Shown here piece after piece: positions 8,423-17,460 of a DNA stretch of 64,000 nucleotides. The translations under genes and the position numbers were made by a program. This stretch comes from Rhodopirellula baltica SH 1. Lineage in GTDB: Bacteria > Planctomycetota > Planctomycetia > Pirellulales > Pirellulaceae. How positions within the stretch are numbered: the stretch's first letter is position 1; each line of letters begins with the position of its first letter. The DNA lies in contig NC_005027.1 of NCBI RefSeq assembly GCF_000196115.1, positions 5,452,001 to 5,516,000 on the forward strand, read 5' to 3'. Below the pieces are notes generated by a model. It ran no database searches. It was not told where the DNA came from and saw only the letters and a program-made list of their open reading frames with translations.

Positions 8423-10708
8423 TCACTGAGTGTTGGCTAAACGAGCTTCCAAGTCGTCGTAGTAGCGTCGCGAGATGCGGTGGAAGGCGAGGCCTTGCCA
8501 TTCGGCCGCTTGTCGCGCGGGGATCAACCCGACGATGGAAGGTTCTTCGTAGAGTGCTTGCAGCGTGCTCTCGATCAACGGATCAGGAGCTGAATCTCGG
8601 CAGACAAGAAACGCGGTGGTTCCGACCGTGTGAATTCCCGATGGAGGAATGCTCGAACCCGCGTACGCATCGGTCGCGATCGTCATCGCGTGCAACGTTG
8701 GATGCTGCAGCGCGATCGAAACGCCATCGGGTAGCGGCAGCAAATGCCATCGCTGTTCTGCCAACATTCGAGTGACTAGATCACTGCCGACGCCGATGCA
8801 AATGATCGCGGCTTCCGCAGAAACTTTCGGATTGGTTTCTTGCAGTGTGTCCCATGGCATTTCGACGCGAGGTGAAACGGATTCGGACAATCCCAGCGAC
8901 TCTAGCACCATTTCAGCGGCTCGACGGGAACCACTGCCATGAGGCCCCACGGCAATGCGTTGTCCCGAGAGATCTTCGACGGAATCAATTTCACTATCGT
9001 CGCGAATGAGAACGTGGACCGCTTCGTAGAACAATGGTGCGACCACACGAAGTGTTTCACCGTTGACCGCGGTCGCTTGGATGGGTGCCAACTCAAATTC
9101 ACCAGCGATCAATCGTTCGCGATTGTCCCATGTGCCATTGGTTCCAATGACTTCGCAAGGAACCGACGTTTGTGACTGCAATGTTTTCGACAGCTGTTCG
9201 GAGACGCGATTGTACAGACCACCGGGAAGACCACCGGCAATTCGAATTTGAGTCGGCATCGCGTTGTTGATTCGTTGCTGCCAAACCAAACCGCCAAACA
9301 ACAACAGCGGAAGAATCAGCGAAGCCGACAAGATTCCATTTTGAAAGCGACGTTGTCCGACCGGGGTGCCAGACGTTTGGCGACCCGTGACCGCGGCGAC
9401 CACGGGAACTTGCCCGAACCAATCAACGACCTTGCGGGCTCGACTTCGAGAACGAGCATGAATGGTTTGTCCGCACAAAAACCGATTCAGATCATCAGCC
9501 AAGTTCTTAGCAGTTTTGTAGCGATCCTTGGGCTGCTTTTCCAAGCATTTAGCAACGATCACTTCCAGATCCGACTCCGCTTCCGGACACACCGATCGCA
9601 GAGTCGGCGGAGGTTGATGAGCAACCTTCAACAACGTTTGCATCACGGTGTCGCCAACAATTGGCGGTCTCGAAGTGATCGCCGCAAATAGGATCGCACC
9701 GAGTGAGTAGATGTCACTGTGATGGGTCACACGATCGCTGTGTCCGAGAGCTTGCTCGGGAGCCATGTAGTGAGGCGTTCCCACCGCGGCACCGCTGCCC
9801 GTCACGCTGCTGTCCGCATCGGTGTGCTTTGCCAAACCGAAATCGGTCACGTGGACCTGGCCGGATGGGTCGATCAGCACGTTACCGGGCTTGAGATCGC
9901 GATGCAGGACTCCGCGGCTGTGTGCATGATGAATGGCGTGAGCCACATCGCGAACGATCTCAGCGGCACGTCGAGACGGCAACGGGCCTTTGGCGAGCAC
10001 CTTTTGGAGGTCTTCTCCCTCGACGTACTGCATCGAGAAGAAATGGTGGCCAGCACGGCGTCCAAATTGGTGAACGGCAACGATGTTGGGATGTTTGAGC
10101 TTCGCGGCGGCCTTGGCTTCGGTGTAAAAGCGTTTGACTTCATCTTGTCCCGCCAAAATACCGCTGCGGATCATCTTTACCGCAACCAACCGGTCCAGTT
10201 CCCGTTGCTTGGCCAGGTAGACCACACCCATCCCACCAACGCCCAAGACTTTGAGCAGCTGATAGTCACCCAGATCAAACGGCAGCGACGGACCCGAATC
10301 GCCCTGTGATCGATTGGCCATCGGCAACGTCAAATTGGGATCCACATTGGAGTGTTCGCCCAACCCGTCAGCCGACAACGCGGTGCCGATTCCAATCGTG
10401 TCCGCCATGTCGGTTTGCACGTCGATCTGGCTGGCCGTTGATGCCAACTGAGCCGCTTGGTCGCTGATCTCCGCATCGGGTGGCAGCGTTATGGGTTCTG
10501 TCCATGGACCTGACGTTCCCTTGGCATCCGACCCGGCCATTGAAAACGTTCCGATCAAGTCAGCAGCATCCATCAATTCGCGAAGTTGATCGGCGTGTTC
10601 GGGGTGCTGGTTGAGAAAGTCATCTCGTGACGTCAGTTCCCCTGTGTCGCATGCGGACAGGTACAAAGCGAAGATCTCATCCAAGTCGTCTTCGTTGGAC
10701 TCAGCCAT
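8423..10708 (-). CDS. Membrane Ser/Thr protein kinase with TAXI-like extracytoplasmic domain
   Basis: A 761-residue Hanks-type kinase. The N-terminal ~145 residues are acidic and unlike known domains. The kinase domain spans about 148-415 with LGVGGMGVVYLA (glycine loop), VAVKMI (ATP lysine), HRDLKPGNVL and TDFGLAK. A single membrane segment lies near 470-490 (LSASLILPLLLFGGLVW). The rest, about 495-755, resembles TAXI-type TRAP solute receptors: IRIAGGLPGGLYNRV, TNGTWDN, LRVVAPLFYEAVHV, GQRIAVGPHGSGS. So a solute-binding sensor appears fused to a kinase. The start ATG at 10708 overlaps the sigma-factor stop as TGATG; an in-frame ATG at 10723 would add five residues. The sigma factor upstream is a likely partner. 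Confidence 0.86.
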   Translation of the reverse strand: MAESNEDDLDEIFALYLSACDTGELTSRDDFLNQHPEHADQLRELMDAADLIGTFSMAGSDAKGTSGPWTEPITLPPDAEISDQAAQLASTASQIDVQTDMADTIGIGTALSADGLGEHSNVDPNLTLPMANRSQGDSGPSLPFDLGDYQLLKVLGVGGMGVVYLAKQRELDRLVAVKMIRSGILAGQDEVKRFYTEAKAAAKLKHPNIVAVHQFGRRAGHHFFSMQYVEGEDLQKVLAKGPLPSRRAAEIVRDVAHAIHHAHSRGVLHRDLKPGNVLIDPSGQVHVTDFGLAKHTDADSSVTGSGAAVGTPHYMAPEQALGHSDRVTHHSDIYSLGAILFAAITSRPPIVGDTVMQTLLKVAHQPPPTLRSVCPEAESDLEVIVAKCLEKQPKDRYKTAKNLADDLNRFLCGQTIHARSRSRARKVVDWFGQVPVVAAVTGRQTSGTPVGQRRFQNGILSASLILPLLLFGGLVWQQRINNAMPTQIRIAGGLPGGLYNRVSEQLSKTLQSQTSVPCEVIGTNGTWDNRERLIAGEFELAPIQATAVNGETLRVVAPLFYEAVHVLIRDDSEIDSVEDLSGQRIAVGPHGSGSRRAAEMVLESLGLSESVSPRVEMPWDTLQETNPKVSAEAAIICIGVGSDLVTRMLAEQRWHLLPLPDGVSIALQHPTLHAMTIATDAYAGSSIPPSGIHTVGTTAFLVCRDSAPDPLIESTLQALYEEPSIVGLIPARQAAEWQGLAFHRISRRYYDDLEARLANTQ

Positions 10709-11364
10709 CACGTCTTCCACCATGGACTGCTGCCGGTGTCCAAAATCGTGCGAAGCTTTTTCAAACCGCGTTTGAGCAATCCGGCGACCGCGGTTTCGCT
10801 CTTGTCCATTCGGTCGACGATCTCTTTCAACGACAAGCCTTCCATGTAACGCAAACGAATCGCCTCAGCTTGCGTTTCTGGAAGTTCGTGCAGTGCTTGC
10901 ATCATCGCGCTGACGGCCTCTTGTCGAACCGCGACGCCGCTCGGGCTGGTTTTGGCTCCGGGCATCTGTGCGATCCAGTTGTCCGGCTGACTGCCATCGC
11001 CACCGGCCCCTCCGGCATGCACTTCTTTCTTGGTCGAACGTTTTTGAGTCATCACGTGATGAGCGACCGCTGATGCAACATTGTTTTTCAGCATGCCACG
11101 CAACCAGCCCGCGAACTCACCCGCCGATTCACCTCGAAAAGCATGCAGGTCACGTTTGGCTTCCAAAAACGTGACTTGCACCAAATCCGCAGGATCGATT
11201 CGCCGGCGAAGTTGATCGCTGAGATACCGATGGGCCAGCATCAACAGATACCCTCGATAGCGCAGCATCAGTCGACCCAACGCTTCGTTGTCGCCTCCTT
11301 TGGAAGCGATCACCAAAGCGGTCGTGGTGTCTGATGATGTCGAATTGGAAGGCGATCGGTTCAA
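10708..11364 (-). CDS. ECF-type RNA polymerase sigma factor
   Basis: A 218-residue alternative sigma factor. Region 2 is seen around LMLRYRGYLLMLAHRYL and DLVQVTFLEAKRDL (core binding and -10 recognition). Region 4 lies at LPETQAEAIRLRYMEGLSL followed by the helix-turn-helix KEIVDRMDKSETAVAGLLKR. A glycine-rich linker joins the two. It is the first gene of a two-gene unit; its stop overlaps the kinase start (TGATG), so the two products are made together. No anti-sigma gene is adjacent, and the kinase probably takes the control role, as known for planctomycete sigma-kinase pairs. Target promoters are unknown. Confidence 0.88.
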   Translation of the reverse strand: MNRSPSNSTSSDTTTALVIASKGGDNEALGRLMLRYRGYLLMLAHRYLSDQLRRRIDPADLVQVTFLEAKRDLHAFRGESAGEFAGWLRGMLKNNVASAVAHHVMTQKRSTKKEVHAGGAGGDGSQPDNWIAQMPGAKTSPSGVAVRQEAVSAMMQALHELPETQAEAIRLRYMEGLSLKEIVDRMDKSETAVAGLLKRGLKKLRTILDTGSSPWWKT

Positions 11365-11731
11365 CAGAAATCTCTCAGCAAAAACGGTGTCTGTCAGTCT
11401 AATCCAGTTTCACCGCCTGGTTGATCTCCCGCCGGACTAGGTTTGGTGAAAGAACGTGGTGCAACTGTCAATCATGGCGTTTTCAGATCCCGATGTGGAC
11501 CGATTCTCGGTTCAGCTCCGATATTTCGCTTACTTCCTAAGTGCTTCCCAACTCTGGATTTGCAAAACGATGTCCTGGATTGGCTAAAAAAATGGGGCCG
11601 GGATCGAATGGCGTCCAGATCACCATTCGGCTTGCTTGGATGGCGTGAGGTGGTTTGCTAAAGTGCCAAGGCGGAACTTCACCAAAAGTTCCGACCTTCC
11701 CCGCCTTCACACCACTACGGAACGAGCCATC
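11365..11731. other. Divergent intergenic region
   Basis: This 367-bp gap separates the divergent sigma-kinase unit (minus) from the beta-propeller gene (plus), so promoters for both should lie here. I saw no convincing -35/-10 pair, no long inverted repeat and no RNA gene. Open frames in it are short and show no family pattern. Confidence 0.4.
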
Positions 11732-13093
11732 ATGCTTCGTCGACTTCGTATCCTGCCCTCATTCGAATCTGTTCGGCCAATCTTGGCAAAGCTGAATCGA
11801 TTTGCCGCAACTTCTTTGATGCTCGGCACAATCACATTGGCAACGAGCACGCTGGGAACGAGTTTGCTGGCCGGCGATGCCGATTGGCCTCAATGGCGAG
11901 GTCCGGCCCGAGACGGGAAAGCGGCCGATCAAAGTCTGTTGCAAACATGGCCGGAAGGTGGTCCTGAACTGAAGTGGACATTTTCCACTGCCGGACGTGG
12001 GTACAGCAGCACGACCATCGTCGACGGCAAGCTGTTCTCGATGGGATCAGACGAACAGAATTGCTATGCGATTTGCATCGATGCCAAATCCGGACAATCG
12101 ATCTGGCAAGTTCCGATTTCACGAGCCGGCACCGGTGACGACTACAACACCGGTTGGGGCGGCGGACCACGCAGCACCCCAACCGTTGATGGTGATCAGG
12201 TCTTTGTCATGTCTGATGTGGGTGTCGTCTCGGCATTGCGACGCGAAGACGGTGCCAAGCTATGGTCGGTGGACTTGGTCGCTGATTACGGTGGTGAGAT
12301 TCCCAAGTGGGGATACAGCGAGTCAGCATTGATCGACGGTGATCGTGTGGTCGTCACCCCGGGACGCAGCAACTTCATGATTGCCTTGGATCGTCAAACC
12401 GGCAAATTGCTTTGGCAGTCCAAAGGTGTCGACTCAGTCGCACATTATGTTTCGGCCATGAAGGGTTCCATCGGCGATGTCGACTACTACGTCACCGCGG
12501 GCAGCATCGGCGTGGTAGCGTTTGATTGCCAATCAGGCGAGAAGCTGTTCGGAAATGAACTATCAGGAAACAAAGTTGCAACGATTCCAACGCCGCTGAT
12601 TCTCGGCGACCACATCTACCACACCAGTGACTACGGTGCCGGCAATGTTCTGTTGAAATTGACATCCGCTGGCAACGGAATCAACGCCGAGCAGGTTTAC
12701 CACTTGGATGGGAAATCCATGATGAACCACCACGGCGGCGTGGTGGCTGTGGATGGAACCATCTACGGACTGACCAAAGCCAGTGGTGGTGTTTGGATGG
12801 CTCAAGACATCAAGAGCGGCGATACGCTTTGGCAAGAGAAGTTGCGTCCGAACACGAGTGGTTCGATCTGCTTCGCCGATGGTTGTTTGTATTGCTACAA
12901 CGACAAAGATGGCACCGTGGTTCTGCTGGAACCCAACAAGGATCGTTGGTCACCGCTCGGCAAGTTGACCATTCCTCGCGAAACCGATTTGCCTCGCGGA
13001 AGCGGTGCGATCTGGGCTCACCCCGTGGTGGCTGATCAGACTTTGTTCATTCGTGACCAAAACCTGATCTTCGCGTTTGATATCGCTCGCTGA
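11732..13093 (+). CDS. Exported PQQ-like beta-propeller protein
   Basis: A 453-residue predicted extracytoplasmic protein. After a basic start it has a hydrophobic stretch (FAATSLMLGTITLATSTLGTSLLAGDADW) that looks like a signal sequence. DWPQWRGPARDG is the N-terminal signature common to many planctomycete PQQ-like repeat proteins. Repeated blades of the type DAKSGQSIWQVP, REDGAKLWSVDL, DRQTGKLLWQSKG and DIKSGDTLWQEKL follow, giving roughly a seven- or eight-bladed propeller. It may bind no PQQ at all; many relatives are structural. ATG 11732 is preferred to the in-frame ATG 11636, which would put 32 non-conserved residues before the signal. The actual function is unknown. Confidence 0.85.
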   Translation: MLRRLRILPSFESVRPILAKLNRFAATSLMLGTITLATSTLGTSLLAGDADWPQWRGPARDGKAADQSLLQTWPEGGPELKWTFSTAGRGYSSTTIVDGKLFSMGSDEQNCYAICIDAKSGQSIWQVPISRAGTGDDYNTGWGGGPRSTPTVDGDQVFVMSDVGVVSALRREDGAKLWSVDLVADYGGEIPKWGYSESALIDGDRVVVTPGRSNFMIALDRQTGKLLWQSKGVDSVAHYVSAMKGSIGDVDYYVTAGSIGVVAFDCQSGEKLFGNELSGNKVATIPTPLILGDHIYHTSDYGAGNVLLKLTSAGNGINAEQVYHLDGKSMMNHHGGVVAVDGTIYGLTKASGGVWMAQDIKSGDTLWQEKLRPNTSGSICFADGCLYCYNDKDGTVVLLEPNKDRWSPLGKLTIPRETDLPRGSGAIWAHPVVADQTLFIRDQNLIFAFDIAR

Positions 13094-13128
13094 GGAGCTA
13101 TTCGGGAACAATTTCGGGATTTTAAAAA

Positions 13129-13187
13129 GTAGCGGAAGGGCGCGAGCCCTCCGGTTCCTCACCGGGCGGCTTGCGCCACACCGCTAA
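13129..13187. repeat. Palindromic intergenic repeat, uninterrupted copy
   Basis: Starts GTAGCGGAAGGGCGCGAG and ends GCTTGCGCC...CCGCTAAC, with imperfect complementary arms around a short GGTTCCTCACC centre. Its reverse complement matches the repeat at 17461-17844 with few mismatches, except that the latter is split by an inserted element. It therefore shows what the empty site looks like. A half copy is present at 47909-47936. Confidence 0.8.
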
Positions 13188-13230
13188 CATCGTCACTTGT
13201 TGTTGACGCGTGGCTAAGTCTCATTCCATG

Positions 13231-13280
13231 TTCCTCCTCCGGACAAATCCAAAGCCGGGATTCGTTGTTCGGAGGAGGAA
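13231..13280. terminator. Hairpin between convergent genes, candidate bidirectional terminator
   Basis: TTCCTCCTCCG (13231-13241) and CGGAGGAGGAA (13270-13280) form a perfect 11-bp stem. It lies between the ends of the beta-propeller gene (plus) and the dehydrogenase-like gene (minus). The loop is long (28 nt) and there is no T-tract, so termination is only a possibility. Confidence 0.35.
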
Positions 13281-13319
13281 GCTTTCGCGGCGAGGCTCAG
13301 CGGCTCGATGGGAGATGAT

Positions 13320-14603
13320 TCACTCAGCGACGAATTTGTAGATTCGTCCGCCGGCCATCATCGTGCTGACCAGGACTTCGCCCGAGTCCGTTTGTCCGAA
13401 CGTGAAGACGGGCAAACCGCTTGCTGAGATGGGACGGTTCTCGGTGACGGTCGATGTCTCCGCATCGTATTTCAACGCCCAAACCTTTCCGCTGACATAG
13501 TCACCGTAGAGGTAATAACCATCGAGCATCGGTGTTTGAGTTCCGCGGTAGACAGCTCCGCCAGTGACCGATTTGCCCCAATCATCGGTGTGCGGGTATT
13601 CGATCAACGGATCGATCAAATCAGGACGAGCGTCAGAACCATTTCCGTTCAACGTGAACTTGTGATTGGCTTCCCGCAGGCTCCAACCGTAGTTCCCGCC
13701 ACGACGGATCAGGTTGACTTCTTCCCACTCGTTTTGGCCCACGTCGGCTGCCCATAGGAAATCGGTCTTGGGATCGAATGCCATTCGCCAAATGTTGCGA
13801 ATCCCGATCGCGTAGATCTCCGGCCGTGCATCGGACTTGCCGACGTAAGGGTTGTCGTCGGGAATTCCATAAGGCTTGTCGCCATCGCGTTTGTCGACAT
13901 CAATCCGCATGATCGAACCAAGCAACTGACTCGGGTCTTGTGCCGATTGCAGCGGGTCGTTGGCTTTACCACCGTCACCCAAAGCGATGTACAAGTAACC
14001 ATCGGGACCGAACGCGACGGTGCCGCCGTTGTGATTCCAAAACGGTTGCTCGATCCGCATCAACTCGCGTGCGGTCGAAGGATCACCCTTTTGATTGTTG
14101 CTACCTTTGACGGTGCTGAACTCAGTCAGCACAGAAACGTGCGGTTTGTCCGACGTGGTGTAGTAAGCGTAGAAAAGACCGTTCTCTTTGAACTTGGGAT
14201 GGAATGCCAAACCCAAGAACCCTTCTTCGTTTTCATTGTCCTTGTAGGTGACCAGCTCGCTGAAGTCACCAAACACTTCAGGCTCGGAAATCTCGCTGTC
14301 GTTCTCGTCGAAGGCATACACTTCACCGGTTTGGCTGGCGACGAACACACGTCCGCTGCCATCGCCCGAACCGGTGATGATCACCGGACGACTGATGCGA
14401 AGGTTCGGATACGCTTCCACGGTTTTGACCGGCATCGGTGAAACGTCAAGCGATGCGGGAGGATCGGCCAAGTTGATGGTGGACGAAGATTGCTTCGGCG
14501 TGGACGCCACCGCATCGGGTGATTCCGCGATTGCGGCCGGCGTGGCCAAGCAAGCTGTTGCGGCTCCACTGAGCAGCAGCTGATGAATCCAAGACTTCTT
14601 CAT
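13320..14603 (-). CDS. Exported PQQ-dependent sugar dehydrogenase-like protein (GSDH family)
   Basis: A 427-residue six-bladed propeller of the glucose/sorbosone dehydrogenase type (also HHIP-like). Signal peptide residues 1-25 (HQLLLSGAATACLATPAAIAE). Recognisable segments: EGFLGLAFHPKF, FWNHNGGTVAFGPDGYLYIALGDGGKAND (spread over two blades), LLGSIMRIDVD, IGIRNIWRMAFDP, AADVGQNEWEEVNLI and GGNYGWSLRE. These match the catalytic and calcium-binding regions of soluble aldose dehydrogenases. The substrate is not deducible. The start at 14603 gives a proper signal peptide; an in-frame start at 14834 adds 77 residues without homology character and would run into the upstream gene. It follows the FKBP gene but is separated from it by a clear terminator. 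Confidence 0.87.
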   Translation of the reverse strand: MKKSWIHQLLLSGAATACLATPAAIAESPDAVASTPKQSSSTINLADPPASLDVSPMPVKTVEAYPNLRISRPVIITGSGDGSGRVFVASQTGEVYAFDENDSEISEPEVFGDFSELVTYKDNENEEGFLGLAFHPKFKENGLFYAYYTTSDKPHVSVLTEFSTVKGSNNQKGDPSTARELMRIEQPFWNHNGGTVAFGPDGYLYIALGDGGKANDPLQSAQDPSQLLGSIMRIDVDKRDGDKPYGIPDDNPYVGKSDARPEIYAIGIRNIWRMAFDPKTDFLWAADVGQNEWEEVNLIRRGGNYGWSLREANHKFTLNGNGSDARPDLIDPLIEYPHTDDWGKSVTGGAVYRGTQTPMLDGYYLYGDYVSGKVWALKYDAETSTVTENRPISASGLPVFTFGQTDSGEVLVSTMMAGGRIYKFVAE

Positions 14604-14645
14604 AGCGAGAACCTTCGGGGAACAAATGAGATAAGTGGGGATAGC

Positions 14646-14675
14646 AAAAAAGACGCTCGCCAAATGACGAGCGTC
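14646..14675 (-). terminator. Rho-independent terminator of the FKBP gene
   Basis: On the minus strand GACGCTCG and CGAGCGTC (14668-14675 and 14652-14659) form a perfect 8-bp stem with an 8-nt loop, followed directly by six T residues (14646-14651). It sits about 40 bp after the FKBP stop codon and just before the start of the next minus-strand gene. It is the clearest intrinsic terminator in the window. Confidence 0.85.
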
Positions 14676-14712
14676 CATGATCAATTGATTGTGTCGAGAT
14701 TGCCGAAACGAT

Positions 14713-15429
14713 CTACAAAATCTCAAGCAACTCGACTTCGAAAACCAACACTTCGTTGGGTCCGATCTTTGGTGGCGAACCGTTCTCGCCGTATGCCAAT
14801 TCTGGTGGAATGTAGAGCATCCATTTCGAACCAACCTTCATCTTCTGAAGAGCCATCTGCCATCCTTGGATCACTCGACCGACAGGGAACTTGGCAGGTT
14901 GACCACGCTCGACCGAACTGTCGAAGACTTCGCCATTGGTCAGTTTGCCGGTGTAGTGAACCGCGACGGTGTCTTCAGCGGTCGGGGATGCTCCTTCGCC
15001 TTCCTTGACCACTTTATATTGCAGTCCACCCTCGAGTTCTTTGATGCCCTTCGCCTTGGCGTTTTGTTTCAGCCACAAGTCGCTCTTCTCTTTGTTCATC
15101 ACGCCTTGCTTTTTAAGCTCGGCCATCCGCTCCGCCTGACGCTTCTGCATCATGGCTTGAATCTTGCCTTGGATTTCTTGCAGTTGTTCGTCGGACAACG
15201 CTGGGTCCTTTTCTGACAACGCGTCTTTCAGACCTTGGTTCATACCTTCGACGGTGAAGTCGGTTGGTTCGAAACCTTGTTGAACGAAAGAGTTGCCGAC
15301 GGTGAATCCGAGGAAGTAGCCGAGTTGATCATCGACCTTGGCCGCAGAATCATCTTGGGCGTTGCCGGGGGAGGTCATGACGAACGTGGCCAAACAGAGG
15401 GTGGGAATTAGGCGGGAGAGACGGGGCAT
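14713..15429 (-). CDS. Exported FKBP-type peptidyl-prolyl cis-trans isomerase (FkpA/Mip-like)
   Basis: A 238-residue folding catalyst acting outside the cytoplasm. Signal peptide residues 1-25 (IPTLCLATFVMTSPGNA). The N-terminal dimerisation-type region (about 30-125) contains LGYFLGFTVGNSF and a long charged helix (KIQAMMQKRQAERMAELKK). The C-terminal FKBP domain (about 130-238) has VAVHYTGKLTNGEVFDSS, FPVGRVIQGW, MKVGSKWMLYIPPELAYG and VLVFEVELLEI, which supply the usual active-site aromatics. The start at 15429 gives a clean signal peptide; a longer frame to 15513 does not. A strong terminator follows at 14646, so it is probably monocistronic. Confidence 0.92.
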   Translation of the reverse strand: MPRLSRLIPTLCLATFVMTSPGNAQDDSAAKVDDQLGYFLGFTVGNSFVQQGFEPTDFTVEGMNQGLKDALSEKDPALSDEQLQEIQGKIQAMMQKRQAERMAELKKQGVMNKEKSDLWLKQNAKAKGIKELEGGLQYKVVKEGEGASPTAEDTVAVHYTGKLTNGEVFDSSVERGQPAKFPVGRVIQGWQMALQKMKVGSKWMLYIPPELAYGENGSPPKIGPNEVLVFEVELLEIL

Positions 15430-15813
15430 CGGTAATGTCCTAAGAGGGAGGCAAGCAGACGCGTTGTTGGCAGACAATCGCCGACAACCTTCGAGACTTC
15501 GTGCTGCCTGCATTCAAGATACCAGTCGAGGCAGAATACTTCACGCCCCGACGAATTGGGTGTGGTCGTTCACTCAGAATTGACGTTTTTTAACGCGATC
15601 AAAGCATGTTCGAGTGAATGATTTTGCAAAACGCAGGATCCACCCGGGAGTGAATCGTGCTTCGCTGGTGAAACCGAGCCCAATAACAGGCGGCTGAAAC
15701 ACCAGATGACTCCACGCTGCATGCATCACATCAACCAGCACAATGATGCGTTCTACCGCAGTGATTGAGGCCAGCGACTCGCACTCAAATCATGCCAAAC
15801 GCCGGTTTCAAAA
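15430..15813. other. Intergenic region upstream of the FKBP gene
   Basis: This 384-bp gap between two minus-strand genes has no credible gene. It must hold the FKBP promoter, but no site could be assigned with confidence. No RNA gene or long repeat was seen. Confidence 0.4.
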
Positions 15814-16905
15814 CTACGAACCACCCGATAGCGAGACGGCCAACACAATCAAAACAATGATCGCGACCACAATCAGGCTGACTTTCCCCGCACTCACCGG
15901 TTCGCGTGACGTGCCGCCCAATCGATAGTGAATTTGTTCTTCCAGCAATCGTCGGCCTTTCTCGGTCACACTGTCCGCGCTGACGTCTTTGGGTGCATTC
16001 CCTGTTTCGGAATGGTTTGGTCCGACTGGTGAATCAGGCGGGGCCGAGAGATTGTATTTCTCGCCGATCTCGATCATCACACCTTGGACCGATCGAGCGT
16101 TGAAAGGTCGATCGTCCGGTGACTTTTCAAGGCAATCGGCAATGACCTGGCTCAGTTCCGGGGGCACGTCGGGCACAATCGACGCGATTGTGGGCGCTTT
16201 GGTCCGCAAGTGTTGTTCAAACAACTGAGCAAAGTTCTCACCCGCGAAAACCTTTCGATTGGCGAGCATTTCAAACAGCACGCAGCCGAGAGCGTACAGG
16301 TCGGCTTTGCCGCTGATGGCCTCATCACCGGTGATTTGTTCCGGGGCCATGTACGCGTGGGTGCCGACGGTCAAACCTTGGGAGGTCAGATCGGACGAGT
16401 GTTGGTCGCGAGCGATTCCAAAGTCACCCAGCTTCACGTGAGCGTCGCGGGTAAGGAACAAATTGCCCGGTTTCAAATCGCGATGAATCACACCATGGTT
16501 GTGGGCACACTGCAGTGCCGAGCAAACTTGCCGAGCCACATCGACGACCACGGGCCAAGCCAAAGCTCCGTTGGTTTCCAGCAGATCTTTGATCGTGCCG
16601 CCGTCAACACGTTCCATCACGTAGAACAATTGACCGTCTTCGGAGCCACCACCGAAATAGCCGATGATGTTTGGATGCTGCAAACGTTCCAAGATCACCA
16701 TTTCGCGGCGAAATCGGGCCTGGATCAGGTCGTCTTGAGAAACGGCCGGGTGCAGCTTTTTGACCGCCAAATCCTGACCGCGGATGGCTTCCGCGGCGGG
16801 GTGGACTTCGACGTCATCAAGAATTTTCCCGTCGTAAACCGTGCCGACCGTGCCCACACCGAGAACTGCGCCTAGTTCAAAATCTGTCAGGCGGAGGTGG
16901 GGCAT
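15814..16905 (-). CDS. Ser/Thr protein kinase with C-terminal membrane anchor
   Basis: A 363-residue Hanks-type kinase. The kinase domain occupies about residues 6-275: LGVGTVGTVYDG (glycine loop, with T in place of a usual Gly/Ala), LAVKKLHP (ATP lysine), HRDLKPGNLFL, LGDFGIARD and MAPEQITG. A proline-rich linker follows, then one hydrophobic segment at the extreme C-terminus (VSLIVVAIIVLIVLAVSLSGGS), so the protein should be tail-anchored with no outer sensor domain. ATG 16905 is chosen; the codon before it is TTG. It lies only 23 bp after rplU on the same strand, so it is probably cotranscribed with a ribosomal protein gene, an unusual neighbour. Confidence 0.88.
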   Translation of the reverse strand: MPHLRLTDFELGAVLGVGTVGTVYDGKILDDVEVHPAAEAIRGQDLAVKKLHPAVSQDDLIQARFRREMVILERLQHPNIIGYFGGGSEDGQLFYVMERVDGGTIKDLLETNGALAWPVVVDVARQVCSALQCAHNHGVIHRDLKPGNLFLTRDAHVKLGDFGIARDQHSSDLTSQGLTVGTHAYMAPEQITGDEAISGKADLYALGCVLFEMLANRKVFAGENFAQLFEQHLRTKAPTIASIVPDVPPELSQVIADCLEKSPDDRPFNARSVQGVMIEIGEKYNLSAPPDSPVGPNHSETGNAPKDVSADSVTEKGRRLLEEQIHYRLGGTSREPVSAGKVSLIVVAIIVLIVLAVSLSGGS

Positions 16906-16928
16906 CAATTCAGCCGGTTAGGAAAGCG

Positions 16929-17243
16929 TCATACGCCCGCGATTTCTTCGATTCGGATGCGGGTGTTCTTTTGGCGGTGTCCCGTGCGTTTTTTGCTGTG
17001 CTTACGGCGACGGAACTTTTGAATGTAGATCTTCTTGTCTTGGGACATCCCCAACACCGAAGCGCTGACCGAAACACCGTCCAACGTTGGAGCACCTAAT
17101 TTTAGCCCGTCTTCGGCACCGACGGCCAAAACGGTTTCAAATTTCAGGTTTTCTCCTGCAGCGATGTCACGGTAATCGACGTCGAGTTCCATTCCTGGCT
17201 CGACTCGGTATTGGCGTCCACCGTCGACAAAGATGGCATACAT
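16929..17243 (-). CDS. rplU: 50S ribosomal protein L21
   Basis: A 104-residue ribosomal protein binding 23S rRNA. MYAIFVDGGRQYRVEPG is the standard L21 start, and the C-terminal YIQKFRRRKHSKKRTGHRQ carries the usual basic RNA-binding loop. Length is normal. In most bacteria rplU is followed by rpmA (L27); here the downstream gene is a protein kinase, and no rpmA is seen in the window. The upstream 634 bp contain a mobile-element insertion, but the first 200 bp are free of it. Confidence 0.95.
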   Translation of the reverse strand: MYAIFVDGGRQYRVEPGMELDVDYRDIAAGENLKFETVLAVGAEDGLKLGAPTLDGVSVSASVLGMSQDKKIYIQKFRRRKHSKKRTGHRQKNTRIRIEEIAGV

Positions 17244-17460
17244 GGCGGGAAAAAGGTTCGGGGTGAAGTGGGAATTGACCGGAAGGTCGGATTTTCGAAT
17301 CGCGGAGGATAACGACCGACCGTCGTTTTGACCAGGGCTGATTTTTCAAAGCGAGCGAATCCAGTAGATCGTCGCTCGTAAACAGATCGGTTGAGCCAAA
17401 TATTGGCCGGTCTAACAATTGTTGGTGTTAAGGAACCGTTCGGAATTAAGTGTCGGTTAC

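Noticed and set aside
13320..14834. Longer version of the sugar dehydrogenase-like gene
   Set aside because: It would place 77 non-conserved residues before a good signal peptide and run through the FKBP terminator.
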